Of a stretch of DNA of 64,000 nucleotides, positions 47,716-55,243 are shown one piece after another. The notes beneath the pieces are model-generated. The model did not search any database, was not told where the DNA came from, and was given only the letters and a program-made list of their open reading frames with translations. The first letter of the stretch is position 1, and each line of letters opens with the position of its first letter. The position numbers were made by a program, and so were the translations under genes. The stretch comes from DAOMOP01 sp035444405 (GTDB lineage: Bacteria; Pseudomonadota; Gammaproteobacteria; Burkholderiales; Rhodocyclaceae). Where the stretch lies: the NCBI GenBank assembly GCA_035444405.1, contig DAOMOP010000003.1, positions 1-64,000 on the forward strand, given 5' to 3'.

Positions 47716-47874
47716 ATGCAAGACGGGCTCAAGACCATCGAGCACCGGCTCGAAACCCCTGCCCGCATCACGTCGCTTCCCGAACGCGGCGCCATGATCC
47801 AGCATCTGCAGAAGCTGCGCGGCGCGCTCGAGTACGCCCACAGCTTCGATCTGGATGTGGCGCTCGGAGACTGA
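47716..47874 (+). CDS. Small hypothetical ORF after the MFS gene
   Basis: A 52-residue frame beginning MQDGLKTIEHRLETPARI and ending LEYAHSFDLDVALGD. It has charged, helical composition and good codon use but no recognised family and no clear Shine-Dalgarno. It could be a real small protein or the tail of a lost gene. Confidence 0.35.
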   Translation: MQDGLKTIEHRLETPARITSLPERGAMIQHLQKLRGALEYAHSFDLDVALGD

Positions 47875-47916
47875 TACTTGATACTCTATGCAGAAATCTG
47901 CACTGGAGATACAGCC

Positions 47917-48177
47917 ATGCGTACCACGCTCGACATTGACGACAACCTGCTCAAGCAGGCCAAACAACTGGCGGCGCGGGAGCACACCAGCCTCACTCGC
48001 CTGATCGAAGAAGGCTTGGCCGCCCGCTTGCGCAGCGCTGCCAAACCGGTGGGAGGCAGCAGCCGCGTCCGCCTGCCGGTGTTCGCCGGCCAAGGGGGGC
48101 TGCAATCCGCCATCAAGGACGCACGCAGCCACCAGGCCATTCTCGACGCCATAGACGAGTTGGACGGCCCGCAGTGA
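47917..48177 (+). CDS. VapB-family antitoxin (DUF2191 type)
   Basis: An 86-residue antitoxin beginning RTTLDIDDNLLKQAKQLAAR, the standard ribbon-helix-helix opening of this VapB group, and ending with a toxin-binding tail (AILDAIDELDGPQ). GGAG lies 8 nt before the ATG. The stop overlaps the toxin GTG (GTGA). Confidence 0.9.
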   Translation: MRTTLDIDDNLLKQAKQLAAREHTSLTRLIEEGLAARLRSAAKPVGGSSRVRLPVFAGQGGLQSAIKDARSHQAILDAIDELDGPQ

Positions 48178-48608
48178 CGCCCGACGTCAACATCCTCGTC
48201 GCCGCCTCGCGGCAGGATCACCCACATCATGCGACGGCACTCGCCTGGCTGGAGCAGGCCATTGTCGCGAGCGAAGCCGACACGCCGCTGGCGATCCTGC
48301 CCATGGTCGCATCGGGCTTCCTGCGTCTGGTCACGCACCCCCGGGTGTTCGTCCAGCCCACGCCGCTGGCGGACGCTCAGGCGTTCCTCGATGCCGTCCT
48401 CACCGCACCCGGCGTCAGGATGTTGCCGCTCGCGGGCGAATGGCCGCATTTCACCGCCCTGTGTGCGCAACGCGGCCTCACCGGCAACGCCATCCCAGAC
48501 GCCTGGATCGCGGCCGCCGCACATCACCACCACCTGCACCTGGTCACCTTCGATAAAGGATTGCGCAAACTCCTCAAGCCAAGCCTGGTTACCGTGCTCA
48601 AAGGCTGA
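48174..48608 (+). CDS. PIN-domain toxin (VapC type)
   Basis: A 144-residue PIN toxin. TPDVNILVAASRQDHPHHAT carries the first Asp, and the acidic positions continue through NAIPDAWIAAAAHHHHLHLV and TFDKGLRKL. Starts with GTG overlapping the antitoxin stop. This is the fifth apparently intact toxin-antitoxin pair in the window. Confidence 0.88.
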   Translation: MTPDVNILVAASRQDHPHHATALAWLEQAIVASEADTPLAILPMVASGFLRLVTHPRVFVQPTPLADAQAFLDAVLTAPGVRMLPLAGEWPHFTALCAQRGLTGNAIPDAWIAAAAHHHHLHLVTFDKGLRKLLKPSLVTVLKG

Positions 48609-48725
48609 CCCGCACTCACGATCAGCAACGATCCACGAAGTCCGGGGCGGCACGGTTCAATACGACGGTGTCGGCCGGCAAACACGCCCCGCAAGCCGCG
48701 GAAGAAATCGGGCGCTCGTTGCGCG

Positions 48726-49214
48726 TCATGCGCCCCGCCGCTTCTGCTTCAAATGCTCGACATGGACGATCAGCGTGTCGACGGTCTCCTTGAGCAGGTC
48801 GAGCTCCTCGACGCTCAGATCCTCGAGCTGCTCGAGGTTGAATTCGATCGTGTCGATGATCTTGCGATGCGGGCGCTGCATCGGTTTGTTGAAGTAGGTC
48901 GTGACGGTCGCCACGATGGTGCCGAAGAACAGCACCGAGCCGACCACCATCCACAATCCCCCGACGAGACGCGCCATTCCCGATGCCGGCATGTCGGCGA
49001 TCCCCGCAGTCGTGAATGCGGCGACACCCCAGTACAGCGCCTCGCCGTATGAATCGATGCTCGATGAATCGGCCGCACGTTCTGCCAGATAGACGACGGC
49101 CGAGAACGCCAGCCAAAGGACCACGAGTGTGACGAGCATCCGGTTGAACGGCGTATGCACCGACACGTCCTCGACGAATCGCTTGAACCGCGCATTGCGC
49201 TTCACTTGTCTCAT
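48726..49214 (-). CDS. Two-TM ion channel-like protein with C-terminal coiled coil
   Basis: A 162-residue Ion_trans_2-type protein: TM1 MLVTLVVLWLAFSAVVYLAE, pore helix YGEALYWGVAAFTTAGIADM, TM2 LWMVVGSVLFFGTIVATVTT, and a charged helical tail (LEQLEDLSVEELDLLKETVD) likely to oligomerise. The selectivity filter reads TTAGIAD where K+ channels have T(V/I)GYGD, so selectivity may differ. Stands alone on the minus strand. Confidence 0.8.
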   Translation of the reverse strand: MRQVKRNARFKRFVEDVSVHTPFNRMLVTLVVLWLAFSAVVYLAERAADSSSIDSYGEALYWGVAAFTTAGIADMPASGMARLVGGLWMVVGSVLFFGTIVATVTTYFNKPMQRPHRKIIDTIEFNLEQLEDLSVEELDLLKETVDTLIVHVEHLKQKRRGA

Positions 49215-49307
49215 GCTGTCACCTTTCGTTGCGAGTCGCCGCGGGCGGCGGCACCTGTAGGCGCCGGTCGCGCGGCGCTTGTCGACATTCGCCCCGGATC
49301 CTGCGCG

Positions 49308-49727
49308 TCAAGCATCGGCCGGCGGCCCGTGGAGCACGCCGTCCACGTAATACCAGCGCCCGCCGTCGATCACGAAGCGGCTCGTCTCGTGCAGCCGGTG
49401 GGCGCGTCCGCCGACCTTGTAGCGCGCAACGAACTCGACCGTCGCCGCGCCCGCGCCGCTCGTCTCGTGACGCCGCACGTCCAGCCCCAGCCACCGCAGC
49501 GTGTCGCCGGCATCGAGATCCAGGCTGGCCGGCCGCGTCGTCGCGTGCCAGGTGGCGAGCAGATACGCTTCGTTGCCGAGCACATAGGCCGCGTAGCGCG
49601 AGCGCATCAGCGCTTCGGCGTCGGGCGCCGCTTCGCCCGCGTGGTAGCGGCCGCAACATTCGGCCAGCGGGCGGCCGCTGCCGCAGGGGCAGTTGGCTGC
49701 GTCGGGGGAGGGTGAGCGCTTTTTCAC
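49308..49727 (-). CDS. YchJ family (UPF0225) SEC-C motif protein
   Basis: A 139-residue protein with an N-terminal SEC-C zinc motif (CPCGSGRPLAECCGRYHAG) and the YchJ domain (LMRSRYAAYVLGNEAYLLAT, later EFVARYKVGGRAHRLHETSR and WYYVDG). The function is not established. GTG 49727 is used (AGGA at 9 nt). A partial copy of this gene lies at 51985-52121 in the same orientation. Confidence 0.88.
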   Translation of the reverse strand: MKKRSPSPDAANCPCGSGRPLAECCGRYHAGEAAPDAEALMRSRYAAYVLGNEAYLLATWHATTRPASLDLDAGDTLRWLGLDVRRHETSGAGAATVEFVARYKVGGRAHRLHETSRFVIDGGRWYYVDGVLHGPPADA

Positions 49728-49958
49728 GGGGGCACGTCCTGGGATGGGGTGATTGCGTGACGATATGTGAATCGATCCGGATCGGGGAACAGTGGCGTCA
49801 CCGTGCCGAGGTCGGTGCGAGGCCTCCGTCCGGAGAGTGTAGACCGAGTACAGGGTGCAGGCGATGAAACGGTAATACAATGGGTTCGGGCCGCATCCCC
49901 GGAAAAATGGGCAACAGCACGCGTCGACGGCCCCCACAATGCCACAGGAGGGAAGACC

Positions 49959-50218
49959 ATGTCCTATTCGCTGCCCGTATTCCTCGCCCATGCGATCGCC
50001 ATGGAGCGGGAGGCCGCCGAGCGCTATCTGGAACTGGCCGACATGATGGAAGCACACAACAACCTCGACGTCGCATCGCTGTTCCGCGACATGGTGCGCT
50101 ACTCGACGATGCACGGCGATTCGATCGTCGAGCGCGCCGGCAAGCTCGAACTGCCCAAGCTCCAGTCCTGGCAGTATCGTTGGGTGGCTCCGACCGAAGT
50201 CGGCGACGAAGAATGGAT
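49959..50218 (+). pseudogene. Truncated rubrerythrin-like gene (5' fragment)
   Basis: The first 87 or so residues match a ferritin-like/rubrerythrin family protein: LPVFLAHAIAMEREAAERYL, then ASLFRDMVRYSTMHGDSIVE, with the EREA..R..L and E/H pattern of the first two helices and a good AGGAGG site before ATG 49959. Near 50218 the homology stops and the frame runs out of phase into a hicB fragment to 50345. The C-terminal iron-binding helices are missing, so a complete di-iron site cannot form. Confidence 0.75.
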
Positions 50219-50220
50219 AA

Positions 50221-50466
50221 ATGAGCCTGGCCCTTGTTGCAGAGATCGACCCGGCGATTTTCGACGACAAGGTCGAGCGGGTGAATATCACCTTGCCGCG
50301 TCGCGTGCTGGCCCGTCTCGACGCCAAGGCACGCGCGGCAGGTGAGACGCAGTCGGGGTACATTGCCAAGCTGACTATCGAGGCCAGGCCGCGAGCCAGA
50401 ATTTGGATGAACGGTTTAAAAGTGAATAAAAACCAGATAGATGCAGACATCTGCCGGATAATATAA
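50221..50466 (+). pseudogene. hicB antitoxin 3' fragment
   Basis: The frame from ATG 50221 encodes the C-terminal ribbon-helix-helix half of a HicB-type antitoxin (DDKVERVNITLPRRVLARLD, then AGETQSGYIAKLTIEAR). The N-terminal HicB fold of about 70 residues and any hicA toxin are missing. After the last family residue the frame crosses into AT-rich DNA. It is joined directly to the rubrerythrin fragment, so one deletion or rearrangement explains both. Confidence 0.75.
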
Positions 50467-50478
50467 AAACTTTTATAT
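50461..50478. promoter_or_regulatory. AT-rich inverted repeat before the AAA/DUF234 gene
   Basis: ATATAAAA-AC-TTTTATAT, a perfect 8+2+8 dyad, lies in a 90-bp AT-rich patch (50396-50485) in otherwise GC-rich DNA, 22 bp before the ATPase start. Probably promoter and operator of that gene. Confidence 0.5.
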
Positions 50479-50499
50479 AACCAGCAGCGCATCTACGAC

Positions 50500-51963
50500 A
50501 TGTCGCAGAACGCCCCCTGGACCTTCTACGGTCGCCGTCTTGAACTGCAGCAGCTCCAACGTATCCTGGAGCGGCGGCGATGGTTCTTCCTGCAGATCTC
50601 CGGTCGTCGGCGCATCGGCAAGACCACGCTGATCCAGCAGGCCCTGCAGGGTGCAGGAATCGCGAAAACCTTGTACATCCAGATACCCGACTCGGACCCG
50701 GCGGGCGTCGTGGCTGCCTGCAACGGACACCTGGAGACCTTCGGCATCGACATGCGAGTAGCAAGCCTCGCCGAGCTCGCACGGCTGATCGGTCGATTGG
50801 CCGCCGAAGGCTACGTTGTCGCGCTGGACGAGTTTCAGTACTTTCACCGCAAGCAATTGTTCGACTTCTGTTCCCTGCTGCAGGCGGAGGTCGACCGCCT
50901 TGCGTCGCGTGCGACCGACATACCGGGCGGGCTGATCGTTCTGGGATCTCTGCATGCCGAAATGACGGCGCTTCTGGAAGACCGAGATGCGCCCTTGTTC
51001 AGTCGGACCACGGACACACTGGAGCTGGGTCACCTCGACATCGCGTCGGTGCTGGAGATTCTGCGGGTCCATGCCGATGACGATCCCGAGCGGCTACTGT
51101 TCCTGTGGAACCTCTTCGAGGGGGTGCCGAAGCTCTATCGGGATGCGTACGAGCAAGGCGTGCTGGACGCGGACCGTGCCGCCGTGTTGCGCAGTCTGTT
51201 CTTTTCCAGCTCGTCGCCATTGCGCAATGAAGCGGACAACTGGTTCCTGCGGGAACTGCGTGGGCGCTACGACATGGTGCTGCAGTATCTCGCCCGACAC
51301 CCCGGCTGCACCAATGCGGACATCGAGGCGGCGATGGCCAATCTGTCCGGTCCGGGCGAAGTGCGCCAAGTGGGCGGGTATCTCAAGATCCTGTCCCAGC
51401 GCTATCGCATGATCGAACGCCGTTTGCCGATCTTTGCGCCACCCCGTGCACGCAGCGGGCGGTACTACATTCGCGACAATTTCCTGCGCGCATGGTTGTC
51501 CGCGCTGCAGCGCCCCGTTTCCGCAGTGGCCTTCCGGCCAATGGAAATGCTGGTCGCGCAGGCAGACGGGCGTTTGGCCGAGGTCGAAGGCCACGCCCTG
51601 GAAGACTTGGCGGGCCAGCTCTATGAGGAGCGGAGTCGCCTTGGCATCGGCGACTTTCCGCTTAGCGAGCGCATCCGCGGCTATTGGGATCGGGCCGACA
51701 TCGAGATCGATCTGGTGGCAGTCAACGAGGAGGAACATCGGATCCGATTCGGCACATGCAAGCGTAACCCTGATCGCCTGATCGGCGCGGTCGATGGGCT
51801 CAAGCGCTGTGCCGGGCGTTTTCTGGACGCCCATCCGCGCTTTGGCGGCTGGCAGGTGGGATACGTCGTGATCGCCCCTTCGATTTCACCCAGCCTCCAC
51901 AAGGCGCTCGCCGAGCAAGGCGTTCTTTCGCAAAGCCTGGCGGATCTCACTGAAGATCTGTAG
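50500..51963 (+). CDS. Archaeal-type AAA ATPase with DUF234 nuclease-like domain
   Basis: A 487-residue STAND/AAA-like ATPase of the archaeal ATPase group. Walker A is SGRRRIGKTTLIQQ (about 33-46), Walker B VVALDEFQYFHRK (about 107-119), and a sensor-like LIVLGS. The middle (GRYDMVLQYLARHPGCTNAD) is a winged helix, and the C-terminal DUF234 part has ADIEIDLVAVNEEEHRIRFG followed by TCKRN, a D-x(n)-K pattern of the PD-(D/E)xK fold. Function unknown; such proteins are common in mobile and defence regions. No Shine-Dalgarno is clear. Confidence 0.82.
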   Translation: MSQNAPWTFYGRRLELQQLQRILERRRWFFLQISGRRRIGKTTLIQQALQGAGIAKTLYIQIPDSDPAGVVAACNGHLETFGIDMRVASLAELARLIGRLAAEGYVVALDEFQYFHRKQLFDFCSLLQAEVDRLASRATDIPGGLIVLGSLHAEMTALLEDRDAPLFSRTTDTLELGHLDIASVLEILRVHADDDPERLLFLWNLFEGVPKLYRDAYEQGVLDADRAAVLRSLFFSSSSPLRNEADNWFLRELRGRYDMVLQYLARHPGCTNADIEAAMANLSGPGEVRQVGGYLKILSQRYRMIERRLPIFAPPRARSGRYYIRDNFLRAWLSALQRPVSAVAFRPMEMLVAQADGRLAEVEGHALEDLAGQLYEERSRLGIGDFPLSERIRGYWDRADIEIDLVAVNEEEHRIRFGTCKRNPDRLIGAVDGLKRCAGRFLDAHPRFGGWQVGYVVIAPSISPSLHKALAEQGVLSQSLADLTEDL

Positions 51964-51984
51964 GGCGAGTTCCGGCGGGGTGGC

Positions 51985-52121
51985 TCGTCGCATGTTAGGT
52001 GGCAAGCAGATATGTTTCGTTGCCGAGCACGTAGGCCGCGTAGCGCCACGGCATCAGCACTTCGTCGTCGGGCGCCGGTTCGCCCGCATGGTATCGGCCG
52101 CAACCATTGGCCATAGGGCGG
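51985..52121 (-). pseudogene. Partial second copy of ychJ
   Basis: This segment is highly similar to 49538-49675 inside the intact ychJ gene, same orientation, and encodes the NGCGRYHAGEPAPDDEVL and RYAAYVLGNETYLLAT part. It lacks both the CPCGSG start and the C-terminal half. With the intact gene it brackets the 2.3-kb patchwork holding the rubrerythrin and hicB fragments and the ATPase. Confidence 0.8.
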
Positions 52122-52130
52122 TCGATCCTC

Positions 52131-54015
52131 CTATGCCCGGAGAACCGAATACCGCTGAAACAACGCCAACGGCACTGCCTCCTCCAGCCGCCACACGATC
52201 GACATCGGCCGATCACCGGTCGGCTCTTCCGCGAGCGTGACGGCACCGAGCGCCGAGTACGGGTCCTCCGCCGTCTCGCGCACGAACAGAAAGAAGCGCC
52301 AGCCGTTACCGGGGCTCTCCACGTAACGCCGGCCCGCCACCGTGTGCGGGCCGGCGGAATTCTGCGTCTGCCAGTGGAACCGCGTCGGGCTGATCGCGTA
52401 GTCGTGATAGGCGATGCGCTCGTGAAAGCCTTCGCGCTTGTCCAGCGTCACCAGCAGCAGCTCGATCTGCTCGTCCAGCAAGGGCACGACTCCGGAGCGC
52501 GATGGCGGCCGCCGCTGTGCAGACCAGCACGCGACTGCGCTCAGGATCTCGGCGCGCGAATACGCCCCATGCAACACCAGCGGCCACGCGTCCGGCATGC
52601 CGCGACAGCCCCGGTCATCGAGATCGTGGCGCATCTCGAGGCAATCCACCAGCTCCGCAAGCTCGGCGCGCAACAGCGGTGTGCGGTCGAGCCGGGCAAG
52701 AAACGCCTGACCATCCATCAGCTCGTTGCGACTCGCATAGAGCTGATACGCGAGCATCTGCACCAGCCGCCGCCCGCAAGCATCGAGCACCGGCCAACAC
52801 CCCGCGCCCTCATCCGCAATGCGGCGCATCAACTGCAGCCGGCGCGGATCGTTGATGTGGATGAGCGCGCCAAGCCGCCCGCCGAGATCGTCCTCTTCCG
52901 CGCCCGCCTCGCGCTGCTCCAGCCCGGCCGAGCGCCGTAGCGCGGTCCAGCAGCGGCTGCGATACACGTCCTCGAGCTCGACGCACTGATCGTGCAGGAA
53001 GTGCGCCAGCCGGATGTCATCAGCGCTGCGCCCGAGTGCATAGGCGCGCAGCTTGCCGGTCAACCGCGGCCAGGTCTGGTTCGCGATGTGGCGCAGCGAG
53101 TCGAGCACGCGCTGGCGCGCGACGCGGTCGAACTGGATATGACAACCCGGCGGCAGCGACGTGAAGCCCGCGTCGAGCTCCGCGACGAGTTGCCGCCGCG
53201 TGAGCCCGGTCAGCGCCTGATACAGGCGATCGAAGCGGAAATCCTGGCGCACGCGCCCGACGAAATCGAGCACCAGGCAACTGTCCTTGCCGTCCGCAAG
53301 GCACAGCCCGCGCCCGAGCTGCTGCTGGAACACCACCGGGCTTTGTGTCGGCCGCAGAAACAGCAGCGTGTTCGCCTCCGGGATGTCGACGCCTTCGTTG
53401 TACAGATCGCAGGAGCACAGGATCTGCATGTCATCGGCGGCCAGCCGCGCCGGTGCCGCATCGCGCTCGGCGCGCGCCACCAGCTCGAAGACCGTGTTCT
53501 CGGCCGGGCTGCGTTCGAGCCGCACGCTGAGCGGCGGCGCGCGCCGTGCGGCTCGTCACCGCGACCGCTTTCCAGCCGACCTCGACAAACGCCGCAGCCA
53601 TGAACTCGGCATGGGCAATATCGACGCAGAATGCGATCGCCTTCATCGTCGTGGGATCCGCAACATAGTGCACGAGCGCGCCGCAGATCAACCGCGCACG
53701 TACGTGGTCGCCGGTCACGATCCGGCTCAGCTGTGCGAGCTCGGTCGCGGTGTTGCCCCACGACACGGCGCTGAAATCGCTGTCGTCCTGCGTCGCGTAA
53801 TACTCGAACGGCGCGAGCAATTGCTGCTCGAGCGCATCCCAAAGACGCAGTTCCATGGCCGGACTGCCGTCCGGCCGCTGCTGAAAATACGCCGCGATCG
53901 GCTGCCCGTCCGCCCGCTCGGGCGTCGCAGTCAAGCCCAACAGCACGTGCGGATCGACGGCACGAGCAAAGTCGGCAAACGATCGCAACAGGTAAGCAGT
54001 CGTGCGCGTGGCCAT
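52131..54015 (-). pseudogene. 5'-truncated, frameshifted DUF3427 superfamily 2 helicase
   Basis: The 3' two thirds of a DEAD/DEAH-type helicase with a DUF3427 C-terminus. The first visible homology is PHVLLGLTATPERADGQPI (motif III); motifs I and II (Walker A, DEAH) are absent. Near 53540 the frame shifts by one, after GWKAVAVTSRTAR. It resumes with LCSCDLYNEGVDIPEANTLL and VFQQQLGRGLCLADGKD (motifs V and VI), then a DUF3427 region to 52131. In members of this group the missing N-terminal part also carries a phospholipase-D-type nuclease. Clearly not functional as read. Confidence 0.85.
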
Positions 54016-54141
54016 CTAACAGCAGCATGACATATACACGTGCGCTGATGTTGCCGCGAATGTATTATGCCGTTGGAGCAGCTCGAATCGGCACTCGTGA
54101 GTGAATGCTGCCCGCACCAATCGCTACCACGGCAAGGACGA

Positions 54142-55089
54142 ATGGCTCGACGTCGCTACCGAAAGAATGCGGGGCTCATTGAAGTCGCGCTGCAGTCGGA
54201 CTGGAAGGTGTCCGCCGTGCTCGCCGTGACCGTCGTTGTCGTTGGCATCGGGCTCGTGCCGATGCTGTTCGATTCGGCCTCTCCGCTCGCGCCGCTCAGT
54301 ACGGTGATTGCTCCGGCGGCTTGGCTGCTGGCGGGTATCCTCGGGTTCATCGCGCTCATCCGCTTCGTCACGACAGGCCGCACTTCGGATCAACGTGCTT
54401 ACAAGCAGGCCGCGCGTATCCGGGCACAGCTGGACAACCGATCAGCTTCGGGTGCGCAGGATCGGCGCGAACCGTTCGAGTCCGCTGCCGCGCTGAATGT
54501 CTGCGCTCTGGAGGAAGACGCGCCGCCACGGCCCGAGTGCTGGTCGCTGGCCGTCCTCGATCGGATTGAATGGAAGCGCTTCGAAGATTTGTGTTGTGCC
54601 TTCTACCGTGAGAAGGGCATACGTGCTGAAACCACACGTCTCGGCGCGGATGGCGGCATCGACATCCGTCTGTTTCAGGACCCCGACAATCCGGAGCGCC
54701 CCACCGCAATCGTCCAGTGCAAGGCGCTCAGCAAGCAGGTCGGCGTCAAACCGGTTCGTGAGCTACGCGGTGTGATGGCACACGAGAAGGTCGACAAAGC
54801 CTTCTTCATGGCCCCGAACGGCTTCACCGACGAGGCCCGCAGCTTCGCGGTCGAAAACCGCATCACGCTGCTCGACGGCAAACTGTTCCTCGCGATGCTG
54901 CAACGCTTGTCGAACGATGCAGGCAAGCGCCTGCTGGACTTCGCCACTGAGGGTGACTGGACGACCCCGACGTGCCCGAACTGCGGCACGAAGATGGCCG
55001 CGCGGGACAGCCGGCGTGGGCCGTTTTGGGGCTGTCCTGCTTACCCGAAATGCCGCGGAACTCTGCCGATGCGCGCAAGTGCGAGTTGA
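54142..55089 (+). CDS. Membrane-linked Mrr-type restriction endonuclease with zinc ribbon
   Basis: A 315-residue protein. Two N-terminal membrane helices (VLAVTVVVVGIGLVPMLF and IAPAAWLLAGILGFIALI) are followed by an Mrr_cat domain (RIEWKRFEDLCCAFYREKGI; GADGGIDIRLFQDPDNPERP; AIVQCKALSKQVGVK), which supplies the D and QxK of the nuclease site. It ends with a topoisomerase-type zinc ribbon (CPNCGTKMAARDS, then GCPAYPKCRGTL). Mrr enzymes cut modified DNA; membrane-tethered versions with a zinc ribbon are frequent but poorly studied. ATG 54142 follows AAGGA closely. Start of the defence cluster. Confidence 0.86.
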   Translation: MARRRYRKNAGLIEVALQSDWKVSAVLAVTVVVVGIGLVPMLFDSASPLAPLSTVIAPAAWLLAGILGFIALIRFVTTGRTSDQRAYKQAARIRAQLDNRSASGAQDRREPFESAAALNVCALEEDAPPRPECWSLAVLDRIEWKRFEDLCCAFYREKGIRAETTRLGADGGIDIRLFQDPDNPERPTAIVQCKALSKQVGVKPVRELRGVMAHEKVDKAFFMAPNGFTDEARSFAVENRITLLDGKLFLAMLQRLSNDAGKRLLDFATEGDWTTPTCPNCGTKMAARDSRRGPFWGCPAYPKCRGTLPMRASAS

Positions 55090-55243
55090 GAAGTATGCCC
55101 GGCCCGCGTAGAAAAATTGGCATAATCTGGCGAGACCAGCACAACGGCACCAGTTCATGTCGGCCGGAGACGTCGCAGTGCCGATCAGCATGTGATGGTT
55201 TGCACGTCATATCGAATCACCGGCCGAGTCGAATCACGCACGC

